A stretch of DNA of 64,000 bases from Isoperla grammatica (lineage: Eukaryota; Arthropoda; Insecta; Plecoptera; Perlodidae): the NCBI GenBank assembly GCA_945910005.1, contig OX246748.1, forward strand, positions 9,980,863 through 10,044,862, in the 5' to 3' direction. The translations under genes were made by a program, and so were the position numbers. Numbering within the stretch: the first letter of the stretch is position 1; the number at the start of each line of letters is the position of its first letter. Positions 51,223 through 64,000 of the stretch are shown piece by piece. A model generated the notes under the pieces. That model made no database searches, was not told the DNA's origin, and saw only the letters and a list, made by a program, of their open reading frames with translations.

Positions 51223-52088
51223 CATACAAACGCTAGTTTCGCACCGTTAACGCCTCCGTTAACTATAACATTATAACTATATAACAATTTCAGTTTAAAC
51301 AAACAAAAAAAAAACAAGATAATTGTATGGAACCAATGGGCTTGGGTGGGTCAAAGTCTTACAAAAATAATTATACAGCCTCGTTTTTAGATGGCATTGT
51401 GCATCCCTAGGATGACGAAATTGTGTTTCACACACACACCTTGCATGCATGTGCGTATTTTTGCTCGCCGACACTTAGTTGTGGATTCACCGACCTTACG
51501 TTAGGCGTTTTTTTTTTTACCCCGTGAATGTTGGGACTCTTCCTTTTTGCGCACGTAGACCATTTGAAATACGATTTGCAGCGAGTTTTTATCACCCTGA
51601 CGAAAATCTGGACATGGTTGACCTTGGTTTCAGTTTTGATGTGCTGACATGCGGCTCTTAATAATTTGTTTGCGATTTACTGGGGAATCGATGCTGTGTA
51701 CAGAGCATTTGCTTCGATTGCATTTGTTGTAAAATGCCCCCATATCTCTTTTATTTTTCATGTGTTTTTCTGTAGTAGTTCTCTGTGCTATTTACGCTGT
51801 TATTCAGTTATTAAATGATATTTTATCATTGATTTGCCTATTTAAATGATCAGATGAAATAATACGGGCATATTAGATATTATATTTTCCATATTTGGTG
51901 CTAGTATTAATTTGTTTGTTAACTTTATGAGCAGTTTTCTTTTCTGTTAACATTGTTGAGATACAAGTTATTATAATGTAGAGCATGTAACTTACAACAG
52001 TTTACAAGCACATTAATTGGGCTTCAAAGGCAACAGAATATAATGGCCTTAAAATAATTAACTAGTGGCATTTGTGCTACCAAATAAA
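51223..52088 (+). other. YTHDF: YTHDF 3' UTR (minimum extent)
   Basis: AT-rich, no conserved ORF. AATAAA at 52083-52088 is the first good polyadenylation signal. Later ones near 54386 and 54402 would give longer UTRs. Confidence 0.45.
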
Positions 52089-55000
52089 CCTTGTGCATGT
52101 CCCCTTGTCTAAAGGTTGCCATTTTATTTTGACATATTGATTGACTTGGAACTAAGTCTCATTACTAGGCGGATTCAGAATATATGAAAATATTGTATCT
52201 TGCCACGTTGTTTTTACGTAAATATCCTCGAGGTTTTAGAGTTGCTGGATTCCCAGTTGCTCACCCTCGTGGCCAAAATTGAACGTTATTGACCGTCGAT
52301 GAAACAAGTATTTTATTCATGGGAAACACGATTGTGTTTGGAAGTGTTGCATTGCCCCATATGGGACCGCTACAGATTTGAATACATATAATTATCGTAC
52401 AGCATATTCCATAAATTAATCAATTATTGTCGGTAATTTCTAGTGGAATTGCATTGCAATGGTAACGATTTTTGAGGAACCCAATAGACCTCCATGCCCA
52501 AGTACTTCGCTTCTGTGTATCATTTATGCTGCGATCTTTGTACTCGACTGACCGGTGTCCAAGCTCAACTTTTTTTTAATTTTGTCACAAGACCAAAAAA
52601 CGTGGGAGAGAATTCAGTGGCATGGTTTCCCTTTCTTGTACTAAATGAAATATCCAAAACCAAAATATGTGGAAAACTTCTTATCAAGGGTCGAACCAAT
52701 AATTTCAGTAATTGCTTGACTCGATAAGACATACACTGAGATGATTGATAAGTGTGTGTGGCAATGACTGGACTAAGCTGCTAAGGATTGTTAACAGACA
52801 CCGCCAGCTCGATACAGTATACACTGGCATTGCTGTGTACAAGAATCTGTTGTAGAGTAAGTGTTCGCGACGCGATAACTCGAACACAGTGTTTCCTCTG
52901 TGTACTGGCGATATTTACCCAATGCGTGCCCATGACTCGGATCAAGAGCGTTTGCTGCAAACGTATTTCAGTTGGTTGTCGTTACGGAAAATATAAAATT
53001 GTTTCCAATTTTTCTTTTTAGGCTTTTTATCGTCTAAGCTTAGCTTTACTACCCATAATCGCAAAAACATTTTCACCATTTAACTTTGTGATGGTCAGTA
53101 CGTATTTGGATGCAATGCCAAACTGACGGGAGTATTACTGGCCAAAACTCCAGCTCGAATACAACAATACGTGTTACGTGCCATTTATATTGGTGTCCAT
53201 TCTTCAGAAACTGTGTAGCTTCCCCATTGATCTTAAATTAACTTCTAACTGTCAACGTCGGTGTTAATTTCTCTGCGTACAATATGTTTATGTCGGAAGA
53301 GAGGTCCTTACGAACACTGCTCTAGCTTTACCTACACTTTATGATTTTTATTATTACTACGTATTGAAATTCACCTTGTCCCAGAAATGTTTGCTTGTAA
53401 AACTTCCTTCTAAATGCTATTATAGAAAATTTATTTGATTTTCCAGTTGAAGTCGTCAACAGCCTGAACAAGATATATTTTTGTGAAATTGACGAATCGG
53501 ATTTGTTTCTGAACAGAAATTGGTATGCTGTAGATGTAAAATTTCTCCCCCTCACATTTCCCTCCCCAATTGTTGTGTATTTGTGTAATGTAAATCATTA
53601 TAGACTTCAAATGGTTTCAATCTTCTAAAAAGAAAATGCTAATTAACATTTTTAAAAGTGTGTTAACAAATCCAGTGTGAAGAAAACATGGAAGTAGGTT
53701 TTTTCAAATAAGAAACAAGTGTTACTATGGTTATGGTCTCTAAAAATGACTACGTTAATTCACACACACAAAAAAATAGTAAAACATAATGGGATTCTTG
53801 TAATGAAATGGGCCCAGTTTCATGAATTTATGTTTCTACAAGTCATTTCTGCTAGCTCCCACTTGTCGGGGCGAATCGACGGCATCGCTGCACGACTAGG
53901 AAACGAGGAATGAAGATGGATTTCACAAGTGTTTGACGATGAACAACTAAATCGGCAAGAACGAACAGTTTTTGTTATTTTGTCGTATATGCTAGTTCGG
54001 GGAACTAGAGTGTCAACTTCAAGATTATCGAAGAACTAATTTTTGTGTAGTGGTCGACGAACATAAACGATGGTGCACGTTTTGTTTTTAGCTAACTTAG
54101 CCGATTGTTCCACAGCGGGGAAGCGTGGAGTACGAAACATAACGATTGAAATGAACTTGCGTAATAAAAGTGGAAATCAAATGCTTCTATGGACGTAATG
54201 ACCAAGTGTCTAGTGATAATATCTGAAATGAAAGACATTTTTATCTCAGATTCCTCCACACAAACTTCACAAGCCTATGTTGATCAAACGTTCTTTTTAA
54301 TTTGAAGTTGGTTCACTAAAAACTTGACCGTCGAAAACTTTCTTTCTTAGTGAAAAAAAAAAAACGATTTTTTGGACTCTGAAAAGAATAAACGAAGACT
54401 GCAATAAATTGAATTTATTATTACGAAATATTAAGCATCATCAAAGATAGTGCTGACCGTACAAGGCACCATTTTATCTTTGAATGAACCAAACAAATTT
54501 ATTGAACTTTCAAAAGTCATAAACTGTTAATAAATGAAAAACTAAACGGACCTCAATCAATTGGTAGTGGACAGTAACGTCATGGTTACGTATTGCAGAG
54601 CGTTTGCAAGTGCGCGTCGGTTCTCGAAGCGTGTGCGGTTACAAGCGGGTGATAGTCTTTTGTTTTGGTCGCTGAAATGTGAAAGCAAATTTATAAGATT
54701 ACGTAACGTTCCAGCCACCACCTGCAACCTTTTCTAATCAAATTTTAAATCAAATTTTACTCTTATTGAGTAAACCAAATTAATGAAATTATAAATAATT
54801 GGGCTGATACAATTTTATTTTGTATATGGATTTACTTTACTATATATTATAATATATATATTGAAATGTTTTGTTGTAAAAAATTAATGTACTCAGCACT
54901 TCACAAGTTTTAACTAATTTTGTAGGGTTGCTAATGATCTAAGGGTATCAATATCCTGATTCGAGGGCTGAAAACGAAATGAAATTTTTGGTGTGTTCTA

Positions 55001-56210
55001 TGAAGGCCGAACTTTGTCCATTTTTACGCAGTGAATTTTAAACGTACTATACAATATTGTCAAATGAATGTTTCCTAGCATGTACATAAATGTAATACCA
55101 GAAATTGAATTTGTTTTTGACAAATGACCATAAAATCAGGGTTCCCAATAATTATGGACAAAGTTTGGGTTATCCGACTAGTGGGAAAACATTGTTGATA
55201 GCTAAATAAAAGTATCAATTTAGGAATTATTTGAGTTTTGTTTTTTATGTTATTCGTTTTTCTCACCTGTAACTCATCCAAGTTATCCAATAACCAGTTT
55301 CATCTATGTATAAGCTGATGTTGGACATACCGATTTCCTTGCAATGTGAGTTATGTAATAAATAATAAAGAACATTGAGTGTTTGATCAATGTTACATTA
55401 CGTTCAATATAACTAGTTTGAATTCACATGGAATTTGTTTGAGGATGTAAAATACAATGTTATAGAATATGGCTCCAGTTTGACTGTCGCTTGAACATAC
55501 CATAACGGACTCTCCCTTGTACCAACATTGAAATGTTGCACAGGTCCATATCACTGGGACGTTGCCAATCATCGTTTGGTGACCAATGCTATCATGGTAA
55601 TTCTTGTTTGGACACAATGAGAAGAGGAAAATGTATGTGATTAAGCTCAACCGGGAGAAAATCAAAGGCTACGACTTTCGTGTTCTCGTCACTGCACTCT
55701 TCACCTAGAACTCTTGTAAATGGAGGTAGGTTCTGATAACTATGCTTGAACATTTAAATAATGTTCTTCAATATTATTAAACCACCTGACAGGTAAGCTT
55801 TCCTTGAATGCATTCGCCTTAGTCGAGAGGTATGTGGTAGATCGGGGCTTGACAAAAGCATCTCTAAGGTTGTTTTGGGGTTCTAAAAAATATGTGGAAG
55901 CTATTGCATTATCAAGTAATTGAATGAATCACATTCAAATTTTTGATAGTATTGTGCGCATTCATTTAACTCCTAGAAAACTCGTACTATTAGTATTCCA
56001 ATGTGTTTGAGATAACTATGATAAAGCGAGCCTTTTCTAGACGAAATAAAATTATTTGAAATATCCCGCTATTTCAATTGATTTGGAGGATTTTCACATC
56101 AAGCAGGCTGTGGTGCGGCCATTAAAAAACAAGAGCAATCATAACATGCGTATCTAAAGGCTGTGAAGTGTTTTGGAGGGTTTTTGTTGAGGTTGGTTGA
56201 AGTAACGAAT
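52089..56210. other. Region between YTHDF and DCUN1D, no gene seen
   Basis: Either the distal part of a long YTHDF 3' UTR or intergenic DNA. Open frames are under 95 codons and lack recognisable motifs. The DCUN1D promoter must lie at its right end, but no motif can be assigned. Confidence 0.45.
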
Positions 56211-56213
56211 ATG
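56211..56213 (+). CDS. DCUN1D1: DCUN1D exon 1: start codon only
   Basis: GAATATG|GTAAGTA: the ATG is followed at once by a consensus donor. Joining to exon 2 gives [11 protein letters not shown], which aligns with vertebrate M-NKLKSSQKDK. Exon 2 itself has no ATG at that point. Confidence 0.75.
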
Positions 56214-58464
56214 GTAAGTAAATAGTTAATATATTTAATAAATAGCTCCGTTATTTCTTTATATTCTGGTCATATTTGCTAACCATATATTTCAACCGTA
56301 GACCTACGCCAGTCAAGTAGGTTAGGCTCGGGCTTCCTAGGCCTACCTAGGCCTAGACATATTTTGTAAACTCTGCAGTGCCCTTTCTTTTTTTGCAGCA
56401 TAAGTTGAAAGGTTCCCAGAAGGACAAGGTTAAAAAATTTATAGCGTTCACACAAACTGGTGAAAATACAGCTATTTATTGTCTGTCCCAAAATGACTGG
56501 AAGTTGGAGTTGGCTTCAGATAATTATTTCCAAAATCCTGATGCATACTACAGAGAACCAAAGATAACTGTGGATAAAAAGAAGCTGGATCAACTTTACA
56601 CAAGATATCGAGGTGACTTAACACTGTAGTGTTTTCTTTCTGAATTATTCTCAGAAGACTAGGTACCTATAACCTACCAGAAGTGCTTCAGCCTGGCGTA
56701 GTGTGTGTAGCAGGATAAAGATCGAAATGAGTGGGTCGTGTGCAGAGCTGTCAGAAAGGGTGAATTATCTCGATTAAGGGGTGTATACTGTAAAGCACCT
56801 GGTTTGTTATCGTCGATTTTAAGCGTGCCGTAAATTAGTTCATGGCGAGTAGTCTTGATTGCCAGGCACAGAGTCTTAAGTTGGGCGGTTCAGTATTGAC
56901 ATATCATGGCGAACCATACACTTTACGGTACGTGCGCAAGTTCAGTGCACATCTAGCCTTCTGGTAATGGGAATGAGGGAAGGTGATGTTTAGCTGTCAG
57001 TTGTTGACTATTTAAATTGTTACATTAACCGCAGATCCGAGTGAACCCGACAAGATCACCGGTGATGGAGTCGTGAGGTTTCTCGAAGATTTGAATCTCA
57101 AGCACGATTCCATTATTGTGCTCATCATCGCGTGGAAGTTCCGGGCAGCAGCACAGTGCGAATTCTCGAGAGAAGAGTTTATGAGCGGAATGACGGAATT
57201 AGGGTATGTCTGACAAGTATCATGATGTGTAGATACTTAAGCATTTCCATTTTAAAAAATTGTTGCCACATCAGCCGGCAACCATCCCTACAAAAGGAGA
57301 CGTAGACCTACCCATTCGAAATTGCATATTTTCCTGGAAGTACATTTCTTGATGCTGTAGCTTTGAACTTTAATATATTAAACTTCAATCAACAATAGGC
57401 TATAATTATATTTATTTTTCTCCAAACTATTCCATATCATGCAAAATTCACAAAAGAATTTTTTCTTGTTTCTGTCCTAAAAGTAGTATAAACTGTGTAC
57501 CGGTAGCTATATTGTCATTCTCTGTAAAGCCATGTTGTTTTTCCCAGCTGTTTCCCTCAAATTCAGTTGGCTGGTTCCACCATCTACATAATAATTTGTG
57601 AGTCTATTTACCTAGGCCTGTATGATGCTATGGGATTGTTATTTAAGAGCAACCATCTTATTGTTTTGTGTATGTCACCAGAACTGACTGCATAGAAAAG
57701 CTTAAGGCGAGATTGCCGTCGCTAGACCACGAATTGAAAGACATAATGAAGTTCAAAGACTTCTACCACTTCACGTTTAACTACGCGAAGGATGCAGAGC
57801 AGAAGGGCATCGACCTTGAAGTGGCCATCATCTACTGGAACATAGTACTTCCAGGACGGTTCAAGTTCTTGGATCTTTGGTGCAAATTTCTGAAAGTAAG
57901 TTTTAAGTCATTCAATTTTTAATGGTGTTTTGATGTGGAATATGGGTGCGTTCAGATGGTAGCTTTATAGGCTAGATGGCCTCGCTACCAAGTACCAACT
58001 AAACGTATTTGTGCAAAAGTGTAGAAGTATTGTTTGGTGGTTACAGTAGCTTGATGACCAAAATTAGGCAATAACAGAACTGTACTTATTGCTGATACGA
58101 GTTGCAATAACGAATGTAGTGTACGTGTTTTATCTTGTTCAGACACTGATCGAATTAGGGCCATCTGCACATCTCGAATCCAATCATAAATCATGTTGTG
58201 TAGTAAGTAGTACCTTACTTTGTAGCCTAGGCATATTACGTACACGACATTATTTTTACGTGTCCCGCCCGCTGTTTCCAGGAACACCACAAGCGCTCGA
58301 TACCCAAGGACACGTGGAACCTGTTGCTCGACTTTGCGCTGATGATCAACGACGACCTGTCAAACTACGACGAGGAGGGGGCGTGGCCGGTTCTCATCGA
58401 CGACTTTGTCGAGTACGCCCAGCCGTACGTGGGGAAGCAGACGCCGCACAGTACGCAGGTCTAG
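56211..58464 (+). CDS. DCUN1D1: DCN1-like protein (DCUN1D1/2 type), cullin neddylation co-E3, five coding exons
   Basis: By family, it binds cullins and the NEDD8-charged E2 to speed transfer of NEDD8 onto cullins. Exons: 56211-56213 (ATG only), 56399-56612, 57035-57203, 57682-57895 and 58282-58464. All are GT-AG with agreeing phases and give 260 residues (human DCUN1D1 259). N terminus [15 protein letters not shown] and [20 protein letters not shown] form the UBA-like region. The potentiating-neddylation domain follows from about residue 60: [49 protein letters not shown] and the hallmark [19 protein letters not shown]. Nothing is missing. DCUN1D1 versus DCUN1D2 cannot be told apart here; the shorter N terminus excludes DCUN1D3, 4 and 5. 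Confidence 0.95.
56399..56612 (+). CDS. DCUN1D1: DCUN1D exon 2 (UBA-like region)
   Basis: After a long pyrimidine tract and TTGCAG; ends TATCGAG|GTGACT, phase 1. The open frame continuing past the donor to 56629 is intronic. Confidence 0.95.
57035..57203 (+). CDS. DCUN1D1: DCUN1D exon 3
   Basis: ACCGCAG|ATCCGAG to GAATTAGG|GTATGT, phase 1 to 2. Encodes [16 protein letters not shown] and the conserved [14 protein letters not shown] segment. Too short an open frame to stand out on its own, so it was found by family alignment. Confidence 0.93.
57682..57895 (+). CDS. DCUN1D1: DCUN1D exon 4
   Basis: GTCACCAG|AACTGAC to CTGAAA|GTAAGT, phase 2 to 0. Encodes [19 protein letters not shown] through LWCKFLK. 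Confidence 0.95.
58282..58464 (+). CDS. DCUN1D1: DCUN1D exon 5 (C terminus)
   Basis: GTTTCCAG|GAACACC to GTCTAG. Encodes [12 protein letters not shown], the [13 protein letters not shown] cullin-binding segment and a short tail PHSTQV. Third positions are G/C-rich, unlike exon 2. Confidence 0.95.
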   Translation, partial: EHHKRSIPKDTWNLLLDFALMINDDLSNYDEEGAWPVLIDDFVEYAQPYVGKQTPHSTQV

Positions 58465-60848
58465 CGGGGGGACGCGTTTCCCTCTGTCTCGTTCCGTTGA
58501 CACTAGAGTGCAGTCTTTTATGTGATATCGATACTTTCGTTTCTTCAAATAACTAGAGTATAAGTTCTCGAACGTGTTTCCTTCTACCTTTTTTTTTTTT
58601 TTGTTACGATAGGGTAGCCTAGATCTAAAAATTTTCACTGCCTTAAATATTAAAAGAGTTGTGTATGTATGTGTATATATATATATATTCCTGCTGTAGG
58701 ATTGGTAAAACAAAGACACAAACTGAAATCGGTTATGGGCCGTGGCACTTGGCTCATGTTTTGGGTACCTGTTTAGTCTCGAAGTGGGGGGGGTGGGTAA
58801 CGTCACGCTCGAGTGCTTGCCCATGTGATGATTACTTGGCTTTCATTGTCCAGCAAAGCGTACACGTGTGCAGCGTGCTAGGGGTGTAACCCGGGCACTG
58901 TATGTCGGCTTTAAGTGGCATCTTCCGGTCACGTTTGATGTCGAGTGTGCGAATCGGTGACGATTAGACCTATCAAGTTTTTTAATTTGTTTTTTTACAT
59001 TTTTATAGCTATGCATTGTTTGTTTTAATTGAGCTATAAAACGTGTACATACTTTGATATTATTAAATTGAACCAAAACCGATACGGTACAAGTAATTTT
59101 ATTTTGTGGAAGTTTGCTAAATTTAGTACATGTTGTTTTCAACAATGGATGTAGCTCTTTAGGGGCTACTTACAATGCTATTTTACACACGTGTAATTTA
59201 ATTCAATTAATGTTACCTACGTCGTCACTGACGGAGTCACGATGTTGTTTGGTGTGGGGATGTCCCCGTTGAATGGTGAGTGTACCGGCACATTGTGTAG
59301 TTCTTCCACTTGAGGGGCCCCTGGGTAAGTTCCTTGCCTACATGTCGAAAAGAGTGCAGGGCAAAAACAGGGCATGTGCTTGGGGGATGTATTCGCTATA
59401 AACGTAAATGTGCAAAAGAGTGTTGGATTGTACATTATAAGCAACACAAATGTCGAACTCTACTCTGCCACCTTGTAATGTCTTGGGAATTAGAACTAGG
59501 CACCCTATATGCTCAATGCAATTTGTTTTAATTTTTATGTTATCCTCGGAACAAATTGTATCGATTAGGATGAAATGATATTTTAGTTGTAAATTATATG
59601 TAGATCTATTGTAAGTGTAAATTGTCAAAAATAATTTGGCTTACGCAAATTCTGGACACTGTGTGTTGGTCATGTATACATGTCTGATTGATTTTACCAG
59701 GGCTGTTCGTTCACCTAATGCCTTAAGCCTACCTCAATTTCCATAAGAATTGGGTTGTTACTTATTGAACTTTCTTCCTGTATCCATGCATGGTCCCTAA
59801 CACTTGCTGTCTCTACATACATCAATTCTCACAAATTTTTGTCTGCATACAGCAAAACCATCACACCAACGCTTTCACGTCCCGTCTCGTCTTCATTCTT
59901 ACCTAGAGAACTTGTGTGGACGTTTTTACGATGACCTGCAATAGTAGTGTTATGTCCTCTGCTTCTTCATTTCATTTTAAACACTCGCTTCCCTTCATTC
60001 TAAATATAGATGATTAAGAACTTCTCCCGATTTGCGTTTCTTGCGAGTTTATTACCGTCTCCGATTACGACATAGTTTGGTTTATTTCGTGTGTTTTGAC
60101 TTGAACGGAAATGCCACCATTGCAAACAAAGTGTTGTGTTTTATTTCTTGTTGCGGTGGCCGGCCTGTGAAAAGTGTTCAATGCCTGCACAAGGTGTAAG
60201 GCCCGTTACTGTACAGAGGGATTGTTTTCATTTTCCAAGTACATAGTATTCCTTGAGTTGAATTGAGTTCAGTAACCATTCAAGTGCAAATGTGGTGATG
60301 TTAGATGCACGGAATTCATTCAGTATTGTCAGACGGAAAATCTTTGGGCAATAGGTCTAGTGGTGTTGATTTATCAGTACATTGCTGGTTTGTCATATGA
60401 AAGCAGGGATATGCTTTGGGGACTCTGATTTAGGTGTTGAATGTTAGGAATTTATTTATTAAGCGTATCTTTGTACTCGGTATACAGACGTGGTCCAATG
60501 AGGGTTGATTGTCCGCAATGCAATACTGGTTGACGTGTTTGGTAATGTACTAGTCGGTTCACGTCATTGAAAACAGTAACACAACTATCCATTGCTGACT
60601 CCAGTTCTATAAGGGCATTCGTTTAGATTGCATTCTTTTTCTCCATCCCCGTGTTTTACACATGCTGGCTTACATTTTGCTCTCTTCTATTCATATGGTT
60701 AGAGGCAAGAAAATGAGGTCCCCCCTTTCCCCATCCTCCCCTTAACTGTTTTGAATATTTGTCCCCGTACTTTTGTACGTTTCCTCCAATCAACGCCCAG
60801 CATTGTATGACATAGTTGTTGAGTACGTCGTTAAACACCAATAATAAA
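58465..60848 (+). other. DCUN1D 3' UTR and flank
   Basis: No conserved ORF. It includes a T-rich run and a (TA)n microsatellite at about 58672-58688. AATAAA at 60843-60848 is one candidate signal, but the true 3' end is unknown. Confidence 0.4.
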
Positions 60849-62565
60849 AAATGAAGCTATTTAACAGTGGTACTACTTAGTGGCTGATTGTTGGGCCATG
60901 TCCACAATCAGTCACTTGCATCTTTCTAGCTAGATCAACATAAGTAATGCAATGATCTTACTAGCTTATTCTGATTCAGATGCGAGTTTGTATTTATCAG
61001 ATTTCACAGACTAAATGGCTGGCCCATATCATGTTCACTATTTATTAATTTAAGAACACATTTCATACCAAAACAATGTAAAATGGTGAAATAGGATAGT
61101 GCTATAGCCTATGGTTACTGGTATTTCAAACACATTATTGGACAATTATACTGTTTGTAGGAAAATGTATGTATCCAGTAGGCCTACATATGCATTTCAC
61201 TAGGGGGTACCTAGATACTAAAATAATTATGTGAAACTCGTTTTTAGAGGTGGTTGTGGCCAAGTAACTTGATTGATTGCTGGGTGTCGGACCCACTGTC
61301 TTTTGTAATGCTGTAGAAGATAAGAGATTCATTTTCTGAAATTTTGCATGTACAGAGTGATTGTCCAACAGTGTGGTGAACGTTTCACACAGTAGTGTTG
61401 TAGTTAGTTTGGGGATACGTACAAATTATTGTAAATATGGTTGTAAATAATATTTGTTTATTTCAACGACAGATTGGTTATTAATTAGCTAACTCGTCTA
61501 ATAACAAGCGTGTTATAATTTTCTAATCTAACCGGTTTTGTAAAATAGTCACCTATTCCTACCACTGTAGAAACAAAATTGTAATAATATATTCGAATGT
61601 TCTCTTTCAAAATCACCGTTTTTATAACCACGTTGATTGCCAGTAGCATACAAATATATTTGAGTAAATTTGTGAAGTTGTAAACCTCACCTGATCTGAA
61701 CCGGGAATCGAACCCTGGTATTTCTTGCAACAAAAATAGGAATAATTAATAAACCCACAAGAACAAGTCACACAAATTGATACCAACTCTGTATTGTTGT
61801 TGCAAGAACGCTTCTTTTATATGGGAAGTGCATCTTAATAGTATGTCAATGCTGTTAAACCTTGGCTGGAGTTGTGCTTCATCAACGTATCGCGTAAATA
61901 AATAACTAAATTCGTATTTATAGTTTACCCTCTCAGTTATAAGAACTGATTTTCAGTCAGGGACATAATATATACCATTTATTTTGTGCTTCATTGCTCC
62001 AAAGTCACTGTTTACATATACCAGTATCATATAGATAGATTGAATCAACATCCCATAAAAATAGCCAGTCTGAATCGGGACCTTCTGCATTCGAAGCCGG
62101 AATAAACCCACTAGATCAGTGAGTCACACAAACCAACGATAACATGGTGTTGTCGTAGGTTATGTAATAGTGAAGTGACGTATGATTGTGACGAATACCA
62201 ACCTAAATCTAGTTTCGACTCGTTCTCTGCGTATGGCATTGTAGTGATACTATCAGCGTGTCAGTTGGCAGGCTAGTCCACTTCATGCAGAAAGAGAACA
62301 ACAAGCAGGTACTGGGAAATCCCGTGGCGAATTTCGGACCGTCTGTGCCGAGAATTTCCTAGTTTTTTTTAGCTCACTAGTTACCGTTGGTTGTAGTTTT
62401 ATTACGTAAAACGAATAATTTGGGAACTGTGGTTAAGCGTCACTACTTGTAAGATTTTGTTAGTGGGGGTTAAACTTTGAGAAATGCTGACCTTAAACCA
62501 CTTGATGAGGCTCAATTGCCAACATCCACCGTAATTAATCGAAATAATTCAGTACGTAGGCCTAC
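60849..62565. other. Intergenic stretch with repeat fragments
   Basis: No gene seen. A minus-strand B-box-like GGTTCGATTCC lies near 61699-61709 and another SINE-like piece near 62068-62135. The stem-loop repeat at 61895-62010 is listed separately. Confidence 0.45.
61895..62010 (+). repeat. Interspersed stem-loop repeat, copy 3
   Basis: ACCCTCTCAGTTATAAG, then ACTGATTTTCAGTCAGGGAC, then TTTATTTTGTGCTTCATTGC. Same order as the copies near 12170 and 18065, and it shares a TCCAAAGTCA extension with the first. Confidence 0.5.
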
Positions 62566-62782
62566 TAAATAAAAACACCACACATACAGTAACCACTGCC
62601 ATAAACATAAAAAACACTAAAGTGCATAGATTTTCGAGAGCTCTCCTCTCTTCCTCAGGCGCATGGACAGCCAAGTGTTCTTGTGTCTGAGGAAGAGAGA
62701 AGAGCTCTCGAAAATATGCATTTTTTTTTTTTTTTAATGTTTATGACCGTGCTTATTGTTCGTGTCGTATTTTATTTAAGTA
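62566..62782. mobile_element. 215-bp foldback MITE
   Basis: The segment folds on itself. CGAGAGCTCTCCTCTCTTCC pairs with the inverted GAGGAAGAGAGAAGAGCTCTCG, and pairing continues outward through ATAAACAT to TAAATAAAA at the edge. The loop is about 28 bases near 62660-62687. A T-run at 62721-62735 interrupts one arm. No coding capacity. Confidence 0.7.
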
Positions 62783-64000
62783 TTCCCCTGGTCTAAAAGT
62801 TAATTTAGTAATCAATTTAGTACAGGTTTGCATTAATCATCATGTGGACACGTGTCAGGACGTCGTGATGCGGACTGACGCCATTTTGGAATTTCTTCTT
62901 CCTCATTCTTCACTCTGACTATTGATCTTAACTTTCCAAGTCGGTCAACACTCATGACTGTGATTTGCTGTAATGTATCCAGGTACACACTTTTCTGCCA
63001 TTAACATATGTAAAACACACTTCTAATACTCTCCACTTTCACTAGGCTCAATTTTGTTCTTTCTATTCACTTGTTGTTCCTACTGGTTGGTATAAGTTTT
63101 GAGATCAATGACAAAATAAATAAATATAATAATATTGAATAAAATTAAAAATTTAATTGATTAAAAATTAATTGATATAGTGTTTCATAAGCTCTTATAC
63201 ATTATATTGTGTTATTTATCTGTAACATGGACGGTGAATTTTAATATGAATACATACCATTTAAATTTTAGTTATTTTTCCATAATGTATATTGCAATAA
63301 TTGTGCTGAAGTGCTTTAGAACACCTACCTGAATCTTCAATTTCTTCCCATTTCTTAATATATTATTATACCATGCGGGCCTAATTGTTTAAACAAATGG
63401 TGAACGAAACTTCAGCCTAGGACTGAACGGCAAAAGTAAAAAACTGTCAAAAAAAAAACATTAAAAAAAGTGCTTTGGAAATGTAATTACTATTTTTCAT
63501 CTTCTAAGAAATATGTAGTTTCTGACACATTATTAAATAATACTTTCAAACACGAGCTAAAAACATTGTCTCACAGAGTCCCTTTAAATCTGTTTTAAAC
63601 AAGAGGTTCCACTATAAATGTAGTTTTATTTATTACCGTAGTATCACGTGAAAACCTTTTTAAAAAACAAACATGTACATTGTGTAAAATACCTGTTGCC
63701 TAATAATAATTAATGCTTATATAGAGAATAACATTTACTAAGAATTTGGCATGATTCCATTATGTAAGCATGTAAGATTATTTTAAGTGAATAGATGATA
63801 AATGATTTATTAGTTTCGTTGTCTGTTCCTAAACCGATGTTTCCATCTTAATTTTGGGTTTGGAAATGTTCTTTCCTCATGCAAATGCATAATTCATTAT
63901 GTAACTTTGTCATTTTTTGTAATAAAATGTATACAAACTACTGTAGGTACTTCTTGTTTATTTCTTTGTTTTGAAACGGGTTACTTTCCCAAGTATCATT
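62783..64000. other. AT-rich right flank, nothing recognised
   Basis: No ORF, RNA gene or repeat family could be assigned. AATAAA near 63921 could be a polyadenylation signal of an unseen plus-strand transcript. Confidence 0.45.

Overview
This 64-kb window is nuclear DNA of an animal. Four conserved eukaryotic genes are split by GT-AG introns, and the space between them is AT-rich and crowded with mobile elements. The phylum cannot be fixed from the sequence. Small introns beside huge repeat-filled ones, hAT, CR1/Jockey-like, RTE-like and tRNA-SINE remnants, and clusters of a palindromic TAGGCCTA-type motif all suggest an invertebrate. No operons, CRISPR arrays, phage or bacterial features were seen.

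Layout. 1-6180: intergenic, with tRNA-derived SINE fragments and two long poly-G tracts. 6281-18229 (+): HACD1/2-type very-long-chain 3-hydroxyacyl-CoA dehydratase, five coding exons, 231 residues. Its introns hold a truncated CR1/Jockey-like LINE (6719-7800), an RTE-like LINE tail (about 8207-8490), a composite hAT structure carrying a 182-bp satellite (8882-11252), a 4.4-kb inverted-repeat element with a PIN/FEN-like ORF (12471-16891) and a MITE (17275-17739). 19199-21350 (-): RPL30, complete, 114 residues, convergent with HACD and divergent from the next gene. 22004-51222 (+): a YTHDF-type m6A reader, five coding exons, 628 residues. Its second intron (22 kb) is almost wholly one 21-kb inverted-repeat structure of 344-bp satellite units (22507-43562). 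Its third intron holds a 2.7-kb palindrome (44732-47415). 56211-58464 (+): DCUN1D1/2-type cullin neddylation co-factor, five coding exons, 260 residues, the first exon contributing only the ATG. 58465-64000: 3' flank with a 215-bp foldback element and SINE-like pieces.

The four genes are housekeeping genes (ER fatty-acid elongation, ribosome, mRNA fate, cullin neddylation). I see no shared pathway beyond the divergent RPL30/YTHDF promoter region, which has a perfect NRF1 palindrome and a YY1-like site.

The most unusual content is the mobile DNA. Three unrelated structures of 4.4, 21 and 2.7 kb have fold-back architecture, two of them with tandem repeats inside the arms. The 21-kb structure is bounded by imperfect terminal inverted repeats and a matching 8-bp direct repeat (TATCAGAG), which suggests it is, or grew from, a transposon. 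A fourth structure has nested 8-bp duplications (CCCATGGC outside, GCAATTCC inside), suggesting that two hAT MITEs moved a block of satellite as cargo.
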